The translations under genes were made by a program, and so were the position numbers. A stretch of 64,000 bases of DNA, taken from contig NC_135497.1 in NCBI RefSeq assembly GCF_052857255.1, positions 542,986,207 to 543,050,206 on the forward strand, written 5' to 3'. Of this stretch, positions 10,320 through 22,081 are shown one piece after another. Position 1 is the stretch's first letter, and every line of letters begins with the position of its first letter. The notes beneath the pieces are model-generated. The model saw only the letters and a list, made by a program, of their open reading frames with translations, was not told the origin of the DNA and made no database searches. This DNA comes from Amblyomma americanum (lineage: Eukaryota > Arthropoda > Arachnida > Ixodida > Ixodidae).

Positions 10320-12100
10320 CTATGCTCCGGTCCTTTTGATTCTTTTTAGTGCAGAACACTTTTGGGTAATTCTGTAGCTTGCGTTAACTGCTTAATAACC
10401 AGATGTGCAATTCCTGGCATCACTTCTTTTTTCTTCATATCCAAGTTTTTTTTCTCAGATTTGGTTCTTTATTTAAGCACATTTGTCTTCCAGCTGCATA
10501 TTCACGGCTACCTTGCACGCCAGCGAGATATGGCTCTGGCATGAATGAATGCCTCAGTCAAACCAGTTCGTGATTTTCAATTATCTTGGTACCGATTAAA
10601 ACTTTTACAGCCTTGTTTTTTCTATGCATGTTGGTTTTCTTCTTGTTTCAGATGATTCCAAAATTTCTTCGTGCTGTTTTATCATTTTACCTTTCTATTT
10701 CCTCCTTTTGACTATGGTAATTTTGTTGCTGTTTTTTTGTATACTTGTTCTTGTGTGCTGTTTTGTAGCCGCTATATGATATTACTGCTTCATGTTTTTC
10801 CCTTTCTGTGTATATGTTATATACTTCTCCTTAAACTGTTTCCTTTCAAGCTAATTGTTGTGTTATTGTGCACACCTATTTGTGCTGATTACATGATCTG
10901 TTCTTTTTCGTTGCAGAGTGCCTAAACATAACTGCTTCGCCAGGACCTCCCTGTCAGGGAGCCGTTTTTGGTAGTTTCAAATAAATTAGAGCATGATCAC
11001 ATATTTTTGTTGTATTATTTATTTGCACAGATCGAGGTTTTGATGTCCACAATAGGACAGAGAACACAGCAGCATAATTCTGTTTCCTTAGCAGCACAGT
11101 TCCCCAATTTTAGGTTTGACTGTGCTCTTCACTGATTTCGGGTGAGAAGTGTTCAATGTAAACGTGATGAAAACACAAGGCCAGGGAGAATTGCGTGCTG
11201 GTGATTCATGTAGACAGGAAACAAGTCGTCCCGCAGAACCAACAGCACCAAGTTTTCTGTTCTTGCCTCTTTTAATAAAGTTGCTCTCGTTACCACTGGG
11301 CGGGATATCGTGCTTCACAACCACATGATCATAAAAATACTTCTGCACACTGCACCCACTCCAAGTCTGCTTTACAGGTCTGAAAAGAGCACATATGACC
11401 AGATGTTTTTATTGGTCATACTATTGTGCTGTCATTCTGCTGACCAGCAAGCAGTTCTGCAGTTATGGTTTGACCTTTATACAAACTACTTGTTGCAACG
11501 CACAGAAGAGAAACTCTGCCATGTTGTCGCAGTGAGCTAGTGGCAACCTGATTTTGATTTTGAGTTCTAAATGGCGACAGAAGAAACAGGAAGACCTCAT
11601 CATGCAAATGGATGAAATGACTGCACTAGGCGTTTTTGTACAAACTTTCTACACATGCGCATATATATGCATACACACAAACTTGGTATTTCAAATTATT
11701 CAATACAGAATTTTATTTTAAAAGCTGCGAAAGGTACGTCTATGCAGGTTGATTATACAGCAAGGCGGACATTACGTACATAACAGAACATAACGAAACG
11801 ACGAATATTAACGAATATAAATAGACCTCTTAATTTTTTTCGTGCAGGGCACAAGATTATACTGACACATTAAAGGCCTTCAACATAGCAGGCAAACCCA
11901 GTTTAAAAACTTCTGAAACAGACTCGTAATTCGAGATATGGACCACAGAAAATATGCATTTCGCAGCTCGTAAAAATTGCCTTTCCCGCATTACATATTC
12001 ATAAAACGGCGTTGCACATGGCATCGTTACAGGAATTGCGCCTACATCACTTATGTTCTAAAACCGCCCATATTCGATATGCAGCACGAGAAAACCCAAC
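10320..12100. other. No gene recognised; T-rich tract
   Basis: A pyrimidine-rich tract at 10620-10915 ends in TTGCAG, like a splice acceptor. An AATAAA-like word follows near 10980. Without any coding motif I do not call an exon. The remainder is AT-rich with no recognisable feature. Confidence 0.35.
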
Positions 12101-12194
12101 TTGAGCTCTCTGAAGCTATTTTCATGTTCAATATCTCGAGGCTTGATACAGGCTCTGAAAAGCTATGCTGAAAAGCCATGCCATTACACTCCGA

Positions 12195-13545
12195 ACAATA
12201 TCTTCATGGAATCAGTACCCACCATCAAGTATTTCGGGGTTCACATAACAGCCAACCTTTCTAGGTACAATCACATAGACGCAATTATTAAAGGGGTCAT
12301 GACATGTTCTAGCAACAAATCATGATTTTACGTTACTGCCACTAGCCACGGCATTATTAACTATACATAAAAAACGGCGCACGGCCCTATGCGCACATTT
12401 AAGCTAGAAAGCTAGAAATTGCAATTAGAAGTTATTAGTTCGAAGCCACCCCCTGGCTGTGACGGCCATATTGATGCAGCCTGAGTGATCTCATAAATCG
12501 ATAGCACTGTCATCCCCTCTGAAACTGCCACGCACGGTCGGTGTGAAGCACAACAATCACCTACTCAAGTACCGCCGTGGAACACTGCAGTGAAGTCTCC
12601 AAGGCAGGAAATGAAACAGGACACGGGCCTTTGTTGCCTTTGACCCCTGTAGTGAGGTGTGGTCTCCTCATTCTCTCACCAACATCCCCCTTCACCCCTA
12701 GCCTGAACAATAAACAACCCACTGCCCTACCCTCTTTATGCGCAGTTCAGTTGCAGGCTAGCACGTGACCGTTGGTTTATGGCGTCACAAACCGAGGGTG
12801 CGCCAGTGTTGCCTGACTCCCACACAGTTCAGGATAACTTAATTACAAATTATTTGCGACACCAAAGCAGCTCATGTTTGGCCTACTTTTTCAGATATGC
12901 TTAGCAAACTACATGCAATAAACAATTTTTGTCTGAAAAATGGTACCATGACCCCTTTAACAAGGCGGCACCGAAAGCATCTGGATTCCTTCCATGCAAC
13001 CTTGGCTTAGGAAACCCAGACGCAATGCTTTTAACGTAGATTTCATTACTGTGCTCAAAGTGAAATATACTTCTTTGATTTGAACAAACGCACACATACT
13101 GACAAAACCGGAGACTGGAGATTGAGCCTGTCCAATATATATCTAAGAATTACTGAGTATAAAAAAAATGAAGCAAATATCTGAACTTACCTCTGCACAA
13201 AGGACAGCAAATATTTTACATTCCCTCCTTTTTCACAAATAATACGATAGTCATACTTCCTTTGCTATGCGCCCTATAACGCCGACCTTTCATGTTTTTA
13301 CCTACATTGATCACCAACTGAATACGAACGTACCTTTCCTCAATTTTCTTTTTTCATTCACCTCTCTTCCACCCCATTCGTCAATGGAATCAACTGCCTG
13401 GTACCACTGCATGCGCCATTGATCATGATAAATTTGAAGCCAGTCTGAAATGTTACCTCCAGCTATAGTCGTGACCCTTCCATTTTTCTGTACCTTTTGT
13501 GCTAACAATGCACTCAAATGAACAACTGTCTACTGCTATCTGTCT
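12195..13545 (+). pseudogene. LINE reverse transcriptase C-terminal fragment, split by a DNA element
   Basis: Part one (12195-12290) reads TIKYFGVHITANLS-HIDAII. Part two (12961-13545) continues NKAAPKASGFLP and later, in shifted frames, SFFHSPLFHPIRQWNQLPGT, the SFFPRTI-WN-LP block at the LINE C-terminus. The break between the parts is exactly where the inverted-repeat element at 12.29-12.96 kb sits. Removing it with one TTAA copy rejoins HIDAII to NKA in frame. Several stops and frameshifts make it non-functional. It is the same broad class as the LINEs at 3-749 and 8.75 kb. Confidence 0.7.
12288..12960. mobile_element. Non-autonomous DNA element with 14-bp terminal inverted repeats
   Basis: The left end TTAAAGGGGTCATG (12288-12301) and right end CATGACCCCTTTAA (12947-12960) are perfect reverse complements. 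The ends fit a TTAA or TA target duplication: collapsing one copy restores the interrupted LINE frame. About 670 bp long, with no transposase frame inside. The superfamily cannot be decided from the ends alone. Confidence 0.75.
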
Positions 13546-13629
13546 TTATACAAACGTGATAACGATAACGTCCCCGTTCTCCAGAACATGTGGTGTCAGC
13601 GTTGTGACCACAAAAAAAAAAACACGGGC

Positions 13630-13890
13630 ATGGCTCTGGCAGATGGTCCCCACATAGCAACCTAGGAGGAAGGTGGGCCACTTAGGTTACGTAAGCTTGC
13701 AGCATCCTGACAATCTGCCACTAGAAAAGAGCAAAGTGTCCACCATGGCATGGGCCAGTAAAATGAATGAGTGGTCTCTTGGGAAGAGCAATCGGGGCCG
13801 CAGAAGGCCCACTGCTGGGAGCACCTGCAATCACGACAGTGGCGCATCGCTTAACCACTGCACCAGAAAGGGTATGATGACTCCTGGTGA
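13630..13890 (-). mobile_element. SINE copy, second tRNA-related family
   Basis: The minus strand starts with a CTGGTGCAGTGGTTAAGCGA head, similar to a tRNA A-box region, then GCCACTGTCGTGATTGCAGG and CAGCAGTGGGCC. It shares this head with the shorter fragment at 1.73-1.85 kb. An A-run lies at the left side (13610-13622). Confidence 0.5.
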
Positions 13891-13974
13891 TCTATGAATG
13901 TAAAGTAGAGAATTACCTGTATATATGAGAATTTACTCATTACGCCATTTGAGGCTAAAGGTGAACATAAAATC

Positions 13975-14380
13975 TTATATTCTCATATTTCCAGTATTCA
14001 GTGTGTTCTTGTTTACACCAGCAAGGTTCAGGTCACCAGCCACGATAATTTTACTTCCAAACATGTGCTTGAGCATATAATACAGAGCCAAGATAGGTTC
14101 CTCCAAAATTCTAAAGTGTGTAGATGGTATCCACATGTAAGAGACATTCTTGCAGATGCAGCTTGCACCGCACAGCTTCAACACCAGGGACATCTGCCAT
14201 TACAGAGGAAGATACGCTTTGTTTCAAAAATGCAACAAACCCTTCCCTTGATCCTACTTCCCCGAACACAATGACATACCCGAGTGCAACAACTGCAGTC
14301 TGGCTTGCATGGCAAAACGAGGTTGAGACTCTTAGTCAGACCACAATGTGGGCTGCAGTTTGCCTGAAGAAATAGATGCG
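13975..14380 (-). pseudogene. LINE endonuclease (EEP) fragment
   Basis: Across shifted minus-strand frames this reads SREGFVAFLKQSVSSS, then PGVEAVRCKLHL, and LYYMLKHMFGSKIIVAGDLNLAGVN. The last block is the GDFN region of apurinic-type (exonuclease-endonuclease-phosphatase) domains found before the reverse transcriptase in many LINEs. Such an enzyme nicks the target DNA to prime reverse transcription. Only a fragment is present, with a stop and frameshifts, and no reverse transcriptase follows directly on the left. Confidence 0.55.
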
Positions 14381-14849
14381 TGCTCAGTAAAGGCTCGTCT
14401 TTGTCAGACCAGAATATAGTCGGCAGTACCAAACCTGCCCAACGTAGCAAGCAGAAAAAAATTACATTTTTTACATACTAGCCCGATTTTAACCCTTGTG
14501 CATACGTTCCTTAATATAAATACCTTAAAGCTTTGCATAATTAAAATCACCGCCGTACTCTCAGCTATATAAAACGTAATCTTCGAGACGCCCTGTTAAC
14601 CACTTAAAAATTTGCATATCAGACTTTTGTTCTTCCCCAACTTGAATTCACGTTACCCATGTGGGCACCACACCAAACCTATTTAATACAATCATTCAAG
14701 CGAACTCACACCTGCGCAGCGCGTTTTGCAACCACAAAATATGAACAACAATCTAGCGTTACTAATGTGAAGTTATCGCTATCACTCACTAAAGTTACTT
14801 ACAAACACTAGAGTTACGTACGAAGATTGTTTTGCTTTGTCTAATACAG

Positions 14850-15060
14850 AAAACAAACCGCAATCAGGCATCCTACTAATCTTCCCCTAGCTGAACCACA
14901 TTGTGCTTCCCGTAGTCTTTATAAAGACTGCAGCTTTAGGCAGTTATTCGGTCGCACCACGGCTGTTAATTTGACAGCCCTCCCGCAAGCCATAAGCTGC
15001 TGGAATGATATTTCTGATCATTCATTAATGACCATGCAGTCTTAAATCATCAAGAGCTGG
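14850..15060 (+). pseudogene. LINE reverse transcriptase C-terminal fragment
   Basis: The plus strand reads HPTNLPLAEPHCAS, then CSFRQLFGRTTAVNLTALPQ and AISCWNDI. This resembles the FGRTNA-N-SALPRAI-LWNDLP ending of Jockey/I-like LINE polymerases. It is short and has no catalytic region. The assignment rests on that one block. Confidence 0.5.
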
Positions 15061-15391
15061 TATGCTTTTCTTGGTTTATTATGTGCTGTTTTATACTTTG
15101 TTAGTCATGTTTTAAATGTTCCTCTAAAGAGCAGAAATATAATGCGTTGTGTACTATTCTCTAAAGCCTTATATTGTACTACATATGATTTTCTGCACCA
15201 CGTGCAGTCCAGTAGCTTATTTCCTACACGCTTGCCTTTTGTGTAACCCATATATGTTGAAGCTTCAGAAGTTTGAAAAAAAAATGGACAGACGATTATG
15301 ACAGTGGGTAATGTGAAATTTGAGTGCAGCTCTTCAAACACCACTTTCCACCACTGGCAGGTGACGTGTTACGCTGCTAGCCACCTTCCAG

Positions 15392-15470
15392 TTGCCCATT
15401 CCTCCACTCTCTCCCTGGTAGGTGGTGTTTCGCTCTGCTAGTACCAAGCCAGGAGTGGAGGAATGGGCAA
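15392..15470. repeat. Short inverted repeat
   Basis: TTGCCCATTCCTCCACTC (15392-15409) pairs perfectly with GAGTGGAGGAATGGGCAA (15453-15470), giving an 18-bp stem with a 43-nt loop. It lacks the GGC-N-AGTTGGT motif of the other hairpins. Confidence 0.75.
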
Positions 15471-18400
15471 TCAGTTACGCAGATGGTGCCAAAGACGTTG
15501 AATGCAGGAACATGCACTCAAGAGCTTCTCTCTAAAAAAGTGATGTCCTACATGTATGCTGCTTTTTTCTGTCTTTCGCTTTCTGTATATGCCCTACGCA
15601 CATAATACTCTTAATGGAAGCCTATGAGTGTTTTGTTTAAATGAATCTCGTTTTGAGAATTTGCCACGGAAGGGCAATGATTGCTTCGGCTAGGTGCACA
15701 GCAATTTATAGCACAGCTACCGCGTAGAAGTTAACTGCATGAGGAATCAAATAAATGACGAGGCAGTATAGGCAGCATCAGCCCCAATTCTTTTGCAGTC
15801 TAACTAATAAAAGGGTCCCAGATTAAGCATTTGAAGGTGGTGGAAACACCCATGGTCGTATTAGCACAAATGTAATTGCTGTGCATTTTTTAAATGACAA
15901 AGTATGTGATCCCCACGCATAGCAATGCGTGAAAGAGTGTAAAGTTCATCGTGCAGTCGATATGACAGTAGATGTTCTTGGCACACTTAAATATTGGCAC
16001 CTCACAAACAGTAGCATAAAACGCCCATTATTGCCTTTGCAAAACCATGTTAACTGAGCCCATGATGCCAGAGGAATATCTGCGACAGAGAGGTGCTGCG
16101 GTAAGTGCACACAGACATCATGGGCACAAGGTAATATCTAGCTATGTACTTTGGTTCGTAGCGCTTTTCTCTTTTATTTGCTGCCGAAAATTGCATCGGT
16201 AGTGGGGCCTTGTTAGGCTCAGGCCAGCTGCCTTTGACATGGCCGTCGAAGACCATGCTCTGTGCGGTATTGAAAATAAATAAAACAAAAAAGTGCCTTC
16301 GTTTGAAAGCGAAAAACTAGCAGGTCTACCAATATCCCGAACTCTCCGCGATATCCTGGCGTGATCGTTCACGTGCGTACTAGTGAACGATCCTACAGTT
16401 TCACTGTGGCACTATTATAAATTGAAGACCAACTGAGCGCCGGGAATTCACATCCACACAACTTCCAGTGCAAAGTAGCAGGCACGCGTGACAGGCAAGG
16501 CGAGAAACTCGCTGCACAGTTCTTGAACTGACACAACTTTCAGTGCAAAGTAGCATGCAGACGCGAGAGGCAAGACGCAAGGCTTACTGAAGTTTTTTTT
16601 TAATTCACACACAGACATCTAACATCCAATGCTTGGTGTAACTCATCTGACCTGACGTTTAAAATTAATGAGCATCAGTGCCGTCAAAGGCTTGTATTTC
16701 GTGCACTGCTCATCTTCCACCATTTCAAAAACAGCCTGCTGGTACTTAAAGTTCAAGATTTCCTCCACTCTTGCGCTCGTTGCTCACGCACTTGCCTGTC
16801 ATGTAAGGCCAGCTACCAAACTTCAGTGCCATATTTCAAACAATCGTACGCAATGAATCACTTGATATACCTGAAACGTTCACCTATCTTTCGTAAGCTG
16901 ACGTCTTGCTAACTATTCGCGATTTTTGGAAATGTAACACAAGCAGCATGGAGGCGGCCATCTTGTATACGGCTTTTTGGTACCCTAGCGATCAACGCAA
17001 GTACTGCCATAGCAGGCATATTTGAAAACAAAACAAAACCACATGTCGAAATGCATGCCAGCACTTTTAAATGCTCACAGTTTAGCTTTGATAACGATGA
17101 ATAATGCACACACCGCAAGTGGCCAAGATTTCACAACTATATAAATGATTTTCACGTTTGTAAGTTTGCAACACAATGGTTTGCAAACAAATTTGGCTGC
17201 TGATGATGACACTAGCCCAACTGCGCTTTTGGTATAATTGGCGCGGCGTTTGAAAACGTTTGCGCCATGTTTGGGCCACTGCAGATGACGGGTGCCGTGT
17301 GAAAAAGTGCTGACGCAGATGATTCATGTCGCGGTGGTTTTGATAAGGCAATGCGACAAGCGAAACGCGCAGTATTTGATACGGCACCGGTGCCGGTGAG
17401 ACGCCATCTTTCGAAGTTTCTCTCTTTCTCTTGCTCGCAAAATGCGCCCTTCCAAATTATTCAAAAGGAAGTGCTCTGTGGCTAAATGGCGGTGTTGACA
17501 GAGCGAAAAATGCTCAACAAAACCATACATTACCAAATACCGGCCTAAGGTGCGCAATCATCAAAGCAGTAGACACATTTCGGCTTTACGTTCTGTGTAA
17601 GCATAAGACATAAGTGAATATAAACTGCCATGTAGAATATGATTAGATCTAGTAAATAATTCCAGTGAATTTCTTCTTATTCTGGTTTCGCTGTCTAGCA
17701 TCCGAATAGCAAAGTGGACTAGTGCAATCATGTACACGTTACGTAGGCTTACAACACCAATTAGAATTACAAAGTATTTAGTCGGCGTGGACGAAAGTGG
17801 CAATTCATATCTACTTGTGTGCTAAGCACCGTTACAAATAAGAAAACATGCAACTGATATTTTAATGTCCGTGCTTCATCAGAAATTTGTTTTCGTAGTA
17901 AATGGTTTATTGCTTGCTGCCACATCGCCAAGCGTAGTCTTTCGAGGCGGTGTAATGTATGCTGAACGAAATCTAGGCCTGTATAGTTTGAAACCTGGGC
18001 AACGAATGTAACGTTTAAAATTGCTCCAGCCATACGCGCAGCATACCTGTGTCGTGGTCACACTTCTATGCAAATGGACAGTTTACTTCACTTTGAATGA
18101 GTGATATATGTGCCTAAAAACAAATCAAGGGCCTTCATTAAATTTATACTCTGTGGTGCTGTCATCAATATTGGCAGCTTCTCGGCACTACAATTCTGTT
18201 ACGCAGTGAAGTGATTTCATTGTATTGTGCAGGCACTGATTTAAGCATGCAGTCCTGATTGCCCTCCTTCTAAATAACTGGTTTTGATTTCCTCAGGCGT
18301 TTAATAGTATATAGCACCTTGCCTTGAAATTCTTCCCCCTTTCATTACCTTTTCCTATTCCTGCTTTTTATTCCTTCCCATCTGGCCGTGGAAGATGCAC

Positions 18401-19550
18401 GCATATCTGCAACGCCATCCCCAGTTCAACCTTTCCCATCACCAGTTGTTTTTGAAAACATCTACATTCCCATTCCTGCATATTAACCTGACTTTCACTG
18501 CCACATTTCCCGACGAGCAATAAATGAGTGTAAGTGCGCATTTACACAACATTTATTAGGCCGTTTAATTTTCCTGCTACCAACGCCACACTGCACTAAA
18601 ATGAATCCACTGGCGCAGAGAACAGCAGGCACTTCAAAACCTTTAGAATGATAAATCAAGGTGCCTTTTCTTATCAGGCAAATTCAAAGGATGGTAATGG
18701 TGCTCAGTGGAAAAAAAGAGGCGCCTCATATGAATGCCTAGACAGAGCCACCCTGGGAAGTGATGAGTGAAAAATGTAGTCCTGAAGACATTACATGGCT
18801 CAGCACATTAAAAACTGTTTATGAAAGAACCATTTTCATTTGCACCATTTTTGCGTTGTGCACCATTACCTTTCATTCATTTCACCGGCAGGTGCTGCCT
18901 GACGAATTGTACAAATGGAATGCAATGTAGCAGGAATGAATGCAACATACGGTTTCTGAATTAGAAATTTATAACTTTTGCAAAAGCACACATACAACTA
19001 AGAACAGGGGGCACAGCTACACACTCCCAACATGTGCCAGTACAGAAACAATTTAAAAAAACACATCACCACACACATCAATGTATGTTGCCAAATGGTC
19101 ACAAACAGTGTCGCTCAACATGGAGAAGTGTGAACGCCTTTACAATGAGAGCTGCAAGCGATTGCATAAAAAATAATTTGAAATTTGTTCAGTGCACAAA
19201 GCTGCACTGAGCATAACTTCAAGCTAGACTTGTACAAGGGTGCTTCCAGTGACAGTGGTGGGCTTGAAGAGTTGCACGAAACATGGAGTCCTTCGTCCAT
19301 GGCACGGAAGCAGCAGATTCCACGCCGTGTTATTGTTTTTTATGTGGCGTCTGAAATCACACTACTGTGCGGCTGACATAAATGCGCAGAAAAATTTGAA
19401 TGAAGGCTACATGCCTGCCGAGCAAACTTGCAAGGAGCGCTTGGTAAGAAATCGATGAAGACAACTTCTGTCTTGTTTGGCGCTTACGATTGATGACAAA
19501 ACGCCAAAGGGCGAAGTGTTGCAGTATGTGATGTTTGGTTGTCTGTTTTT
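15471..19550. other. No gene recognised
   Basis: Several ORFs of 60-100 codons exist on both strands, but none shows a domain, signal peptide or motif that I recognise. An imperfect direct duplication lies at about 16453-16500 and 16531-16580, sharing CAGTGCAAAGTAGCA and AGGCAAG. The stretch may hold introns or old unrecognised repeats. Confidence 0.4.
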
Positions 19551-19558
19551 TTTCCTTA

Positions 19559-20089
19559 TTAAATTGAAGACGACCACGAAGTGCAATTTGCTGTGAAAAA
19601 TAAAGTGCTTTGCCAGCATAAGCACGTTTTGTTTATATGTAGCGGTTGCACAGAGGTGACCGCGGGAACCCTCCCCTTCTGCGCAACAAATAAGCAGATT
19701 GCCTCCAACACCTGCCGCACGCATTTGCTTACCATCGGTTGTGCAATGCCGACGTGCGCCTCGTTACTAGCGGCAGCTTGAAAGCCGCCCGTGGCAAATA
19801 ACCGCAGTGCACATATCACCTGCCGTCGCACCGACAGCGCGCTCGCAAGCGCACCTCCCAGTTCATCGGAGACTTCGTCGTAAAGCCACTTCACAGTCTG
19901 TTTCTACAGTCGAAAAAGGCGCCGAAACAGCTCGTCTTGCAAGTCAAACGCGTTTTCGTGCACCCTCCTTCCCCACTTTCCCGCCGGGGCAGCTGCCTCA
20001 GTCGTATCGCAGCGTACACAGCCGCCATTTTCTGTCACAAATGCAACGGTCAAATTTACCACCTCGAGATGATCACAAGAAACTGTCAA
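19559..20089 (-). pseudogene. PIF/Harbinger transposase, N-terminal remnant
   Basis: On the minus strand HENAFDLQDELFRRLFRL is followed by an in-frame TAG (near 19896). Then come KQTVKWLYDEVSDELGG, VICALRLFATGGFQAAASN, and GIAQPMVSKCVRQVLEAI. These blocks match the N-terminal helix-turn-helix region of Harbinger/HARBI1-like DDE transposases (F-RLFR-S, ALRF-ATG-FQ, VSQ-TVSR-V). The catalytic DDE half is not visible; sequence after about 19670 no longer fits the family. The enzyme would insert DNA with 3-bp TTA/TAA duplications. This copy is truncated and carries a stop. Confidence 0.75.
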
Positions 20090-20639
20090 TTTGCGCCTGC
20101 ATAATTAGACGTGCAACGCCATCACTTCTGCCCCATCCGTGACGTAATCTGCAGCCACCCATGACGCAAAAAAAGCAAAATGGCCGCCGGCCACGACACA
20201 CCAATAGGAGTGAGGCTAACTGACCCGTTTTTGAGAAGTTTTTGACAACTTTGCTATTTGACAGTTCCGTGATACGGCCCCAGGAGTCTTGAAATCTGTA
20301 TCAGCAGAAAGCATGGGCAGTGCCCAAGACCGTTCGGCGCTTGCATCTACAGGCACCAAGTGATTTGGAAATGACTACATTGAGAACATGTCACAATGTG
20401 GGCAGGTCAAGACAAGCACAGTCATTGCCATATCTTCATTACAACGATAATTGGAGCACGACCGCAAGGGCACTGGAAACGTCAGGCACTTAAAATAGAA
20501 TTCATTTCAGAGCTAACATGAGTCTCTACTAATATGGAAATATAATAAATTATGAAAATGACAAGGAGACTACGCCATACTTTCATCTGTAGTGCTTCAT
20601 GCTAACTAGTCATAATTCTCACAAATTACCTTAAAAAGG

Positions 20640-21270
20640 ATAAAGGGCAGCCCAACAAAATTCAACAGCAACAAACCTTACTGGACTGTTTGAATTGCTA
20701 ATAGAGTTTTGAAATCCACTGATGTAATGGTGGGTCATGAGTGAAAAAAAAAGAGTGATGAGTAAAACACTGGAACGAAGGAAAGGCACGTTAATTGGCA
20801 CATGGCACCTGAGAGAAAGACAAGACAGAAGAAGAGAGAGTGCAGTGATATTTTTGAAAAACATGAAGACGACGACGACGAAATTGAAAACAAGGCGGAA
20901 GTAGAAGAAAATGAAGTGGACGTATAAAAAGGGAGGGATGGACGTGGACAGGAGGAGGAACATTCTAGGAGCGGACATTGGCGCACTGCCATCAGCTGCT
21001 GCAGGAGGTGCTCGATTGCGAAGCCTACTCACCAGGCGTGGTCTCCACCGGCTGGTGCACCGGTCCTGTGGATCACGACGCTGACCCTGTCTTCGGAACG
21101 TGGACCCTGTGTCAACGCCTCTGGATCGACGACTCCGTCAGCGGCTGTTGCTACCTCCCAGACCTCGTCACCAGTACGAGGATGCTCCAACGCCGACATC
21201 CAGCTAAGGCGACATGGCAGCACCGTCTCCCTTCACCTAATCCTGCTCAACACTCCTCTCGTTGAAGAGC
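20640..21270. promoter_or_regulatory. Purine-rich tract with TATA-like box, possible promoter
   Basis: The plus strand is purine-rich from about 20740 to 20960, with a (GAC)n run near 20870. It contains TATAAAAAGG at about 20924. A GC-rich 95-codon ORF (20978-21265) begins 50 bp downstream without recognisable motifs. It may be an LTR or promoter, but I found no second copy or LTR ends. Confidence 0.25.
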
Positions 21271-21744
21271 GGCGTCGCTTGAAACAAGGTACCACCTGGG
21301 TTTTTATCCGAATACCGCGTCCAAGATAGCGTACAAACCACCCGCGTTTGGTAGCAAGACTGTATGAGTGCGACTTTGTGGTTTACGCCGGAGGATCATT
21401 AGTGTGATAGGACAGCGGTATTTTCTGTAGCATCAATTGGTGTATGTGTAGTGCGCTGCTTTGTTTGTTGTTCACTTATGTATAAAGTTCGTCTTGAGTT
21501 TCCCCCTCGAAGCCTTCTCTCTGCTTTATAGGCTTGCACACACAAAGAGCGCTTACCATTACACACCGTAAGCACACTTTTGTGTGACAGGGTGCAAGGC
21601 TTATAGGAACACCTCTCTGAGCTATGAGGTCAGTGTAAACTCTAATGCACAGCAAATGGCTGGATAACATTTAAATGCAGATCGCACTCAAAAAAGCGTG
21701 AGAAGAACCAGTGGGAATGTTAGGGGGCTGACCAATACGTAAAG

Positions 21745-22081
21745 TATGGTTGGATGTCCCCACGCCGCGGTGGCTCAGTGGTTAGGGCGCTCGACTACTG
21801 ATCCGGAGTTCCCGGGTTCGAACCCGACCGCGGCGGCTGCGTTTTTATGGACGAAAAACGCTAAGGCGCCCGAGTTCTGTGCGATGTCAGTGAACGTTAG
21901 ATTCCCAGGTGGTCGAAATTATTCCGGAGCCCTCCACTACGGGACCTCATTCTGCCTTTCTTCTTTCACTCCCTCCTTTATCCCTTCTCTTACGGCGCGG
22001 TTCAGATGTCCAACGATATATGAGACAGATACTGCGCCATTTCCTTTCCCCAAAAAACGAATTATTATTATGGTTGGATGT
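21745..22081 (+). mobile_element. Full-length Ruka-like SINE with perfect 13-bp target duplication
   Basis: The head GTGGCTCAGTGGTTAGG (A box) and GGGTTCGAACCCGACCG (B box) form a tRNA-like Pol III promoter. The shared body follows, then the 3' part ending TTCCTTTCCCC. It is flanked by identical TATGGTTGGATGT copies at 21745-21757 and 22069-22081. The perfect duplication and intact boxes suggest a young insertion, moved in trans by a LINE. Confidence 0.93.

Noticed and set aside
10620..10990. Pyrimidine tract, TTGCAG and AATAAA-like word as a possible terminal exon
   Set aside because: No coding motif and no donor upstream; too weak to call.
20978..21265. 95-codon ORF after the TATA-like box as a host gene
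   Set aside because: No domain, and the context gives no second exon or conserved motif.
21762..21850. A real tRNA gene
   Set aside because: The A and B boxes belong to a SINE: the body and a target duplication follow, and the same head recurs in other copies.
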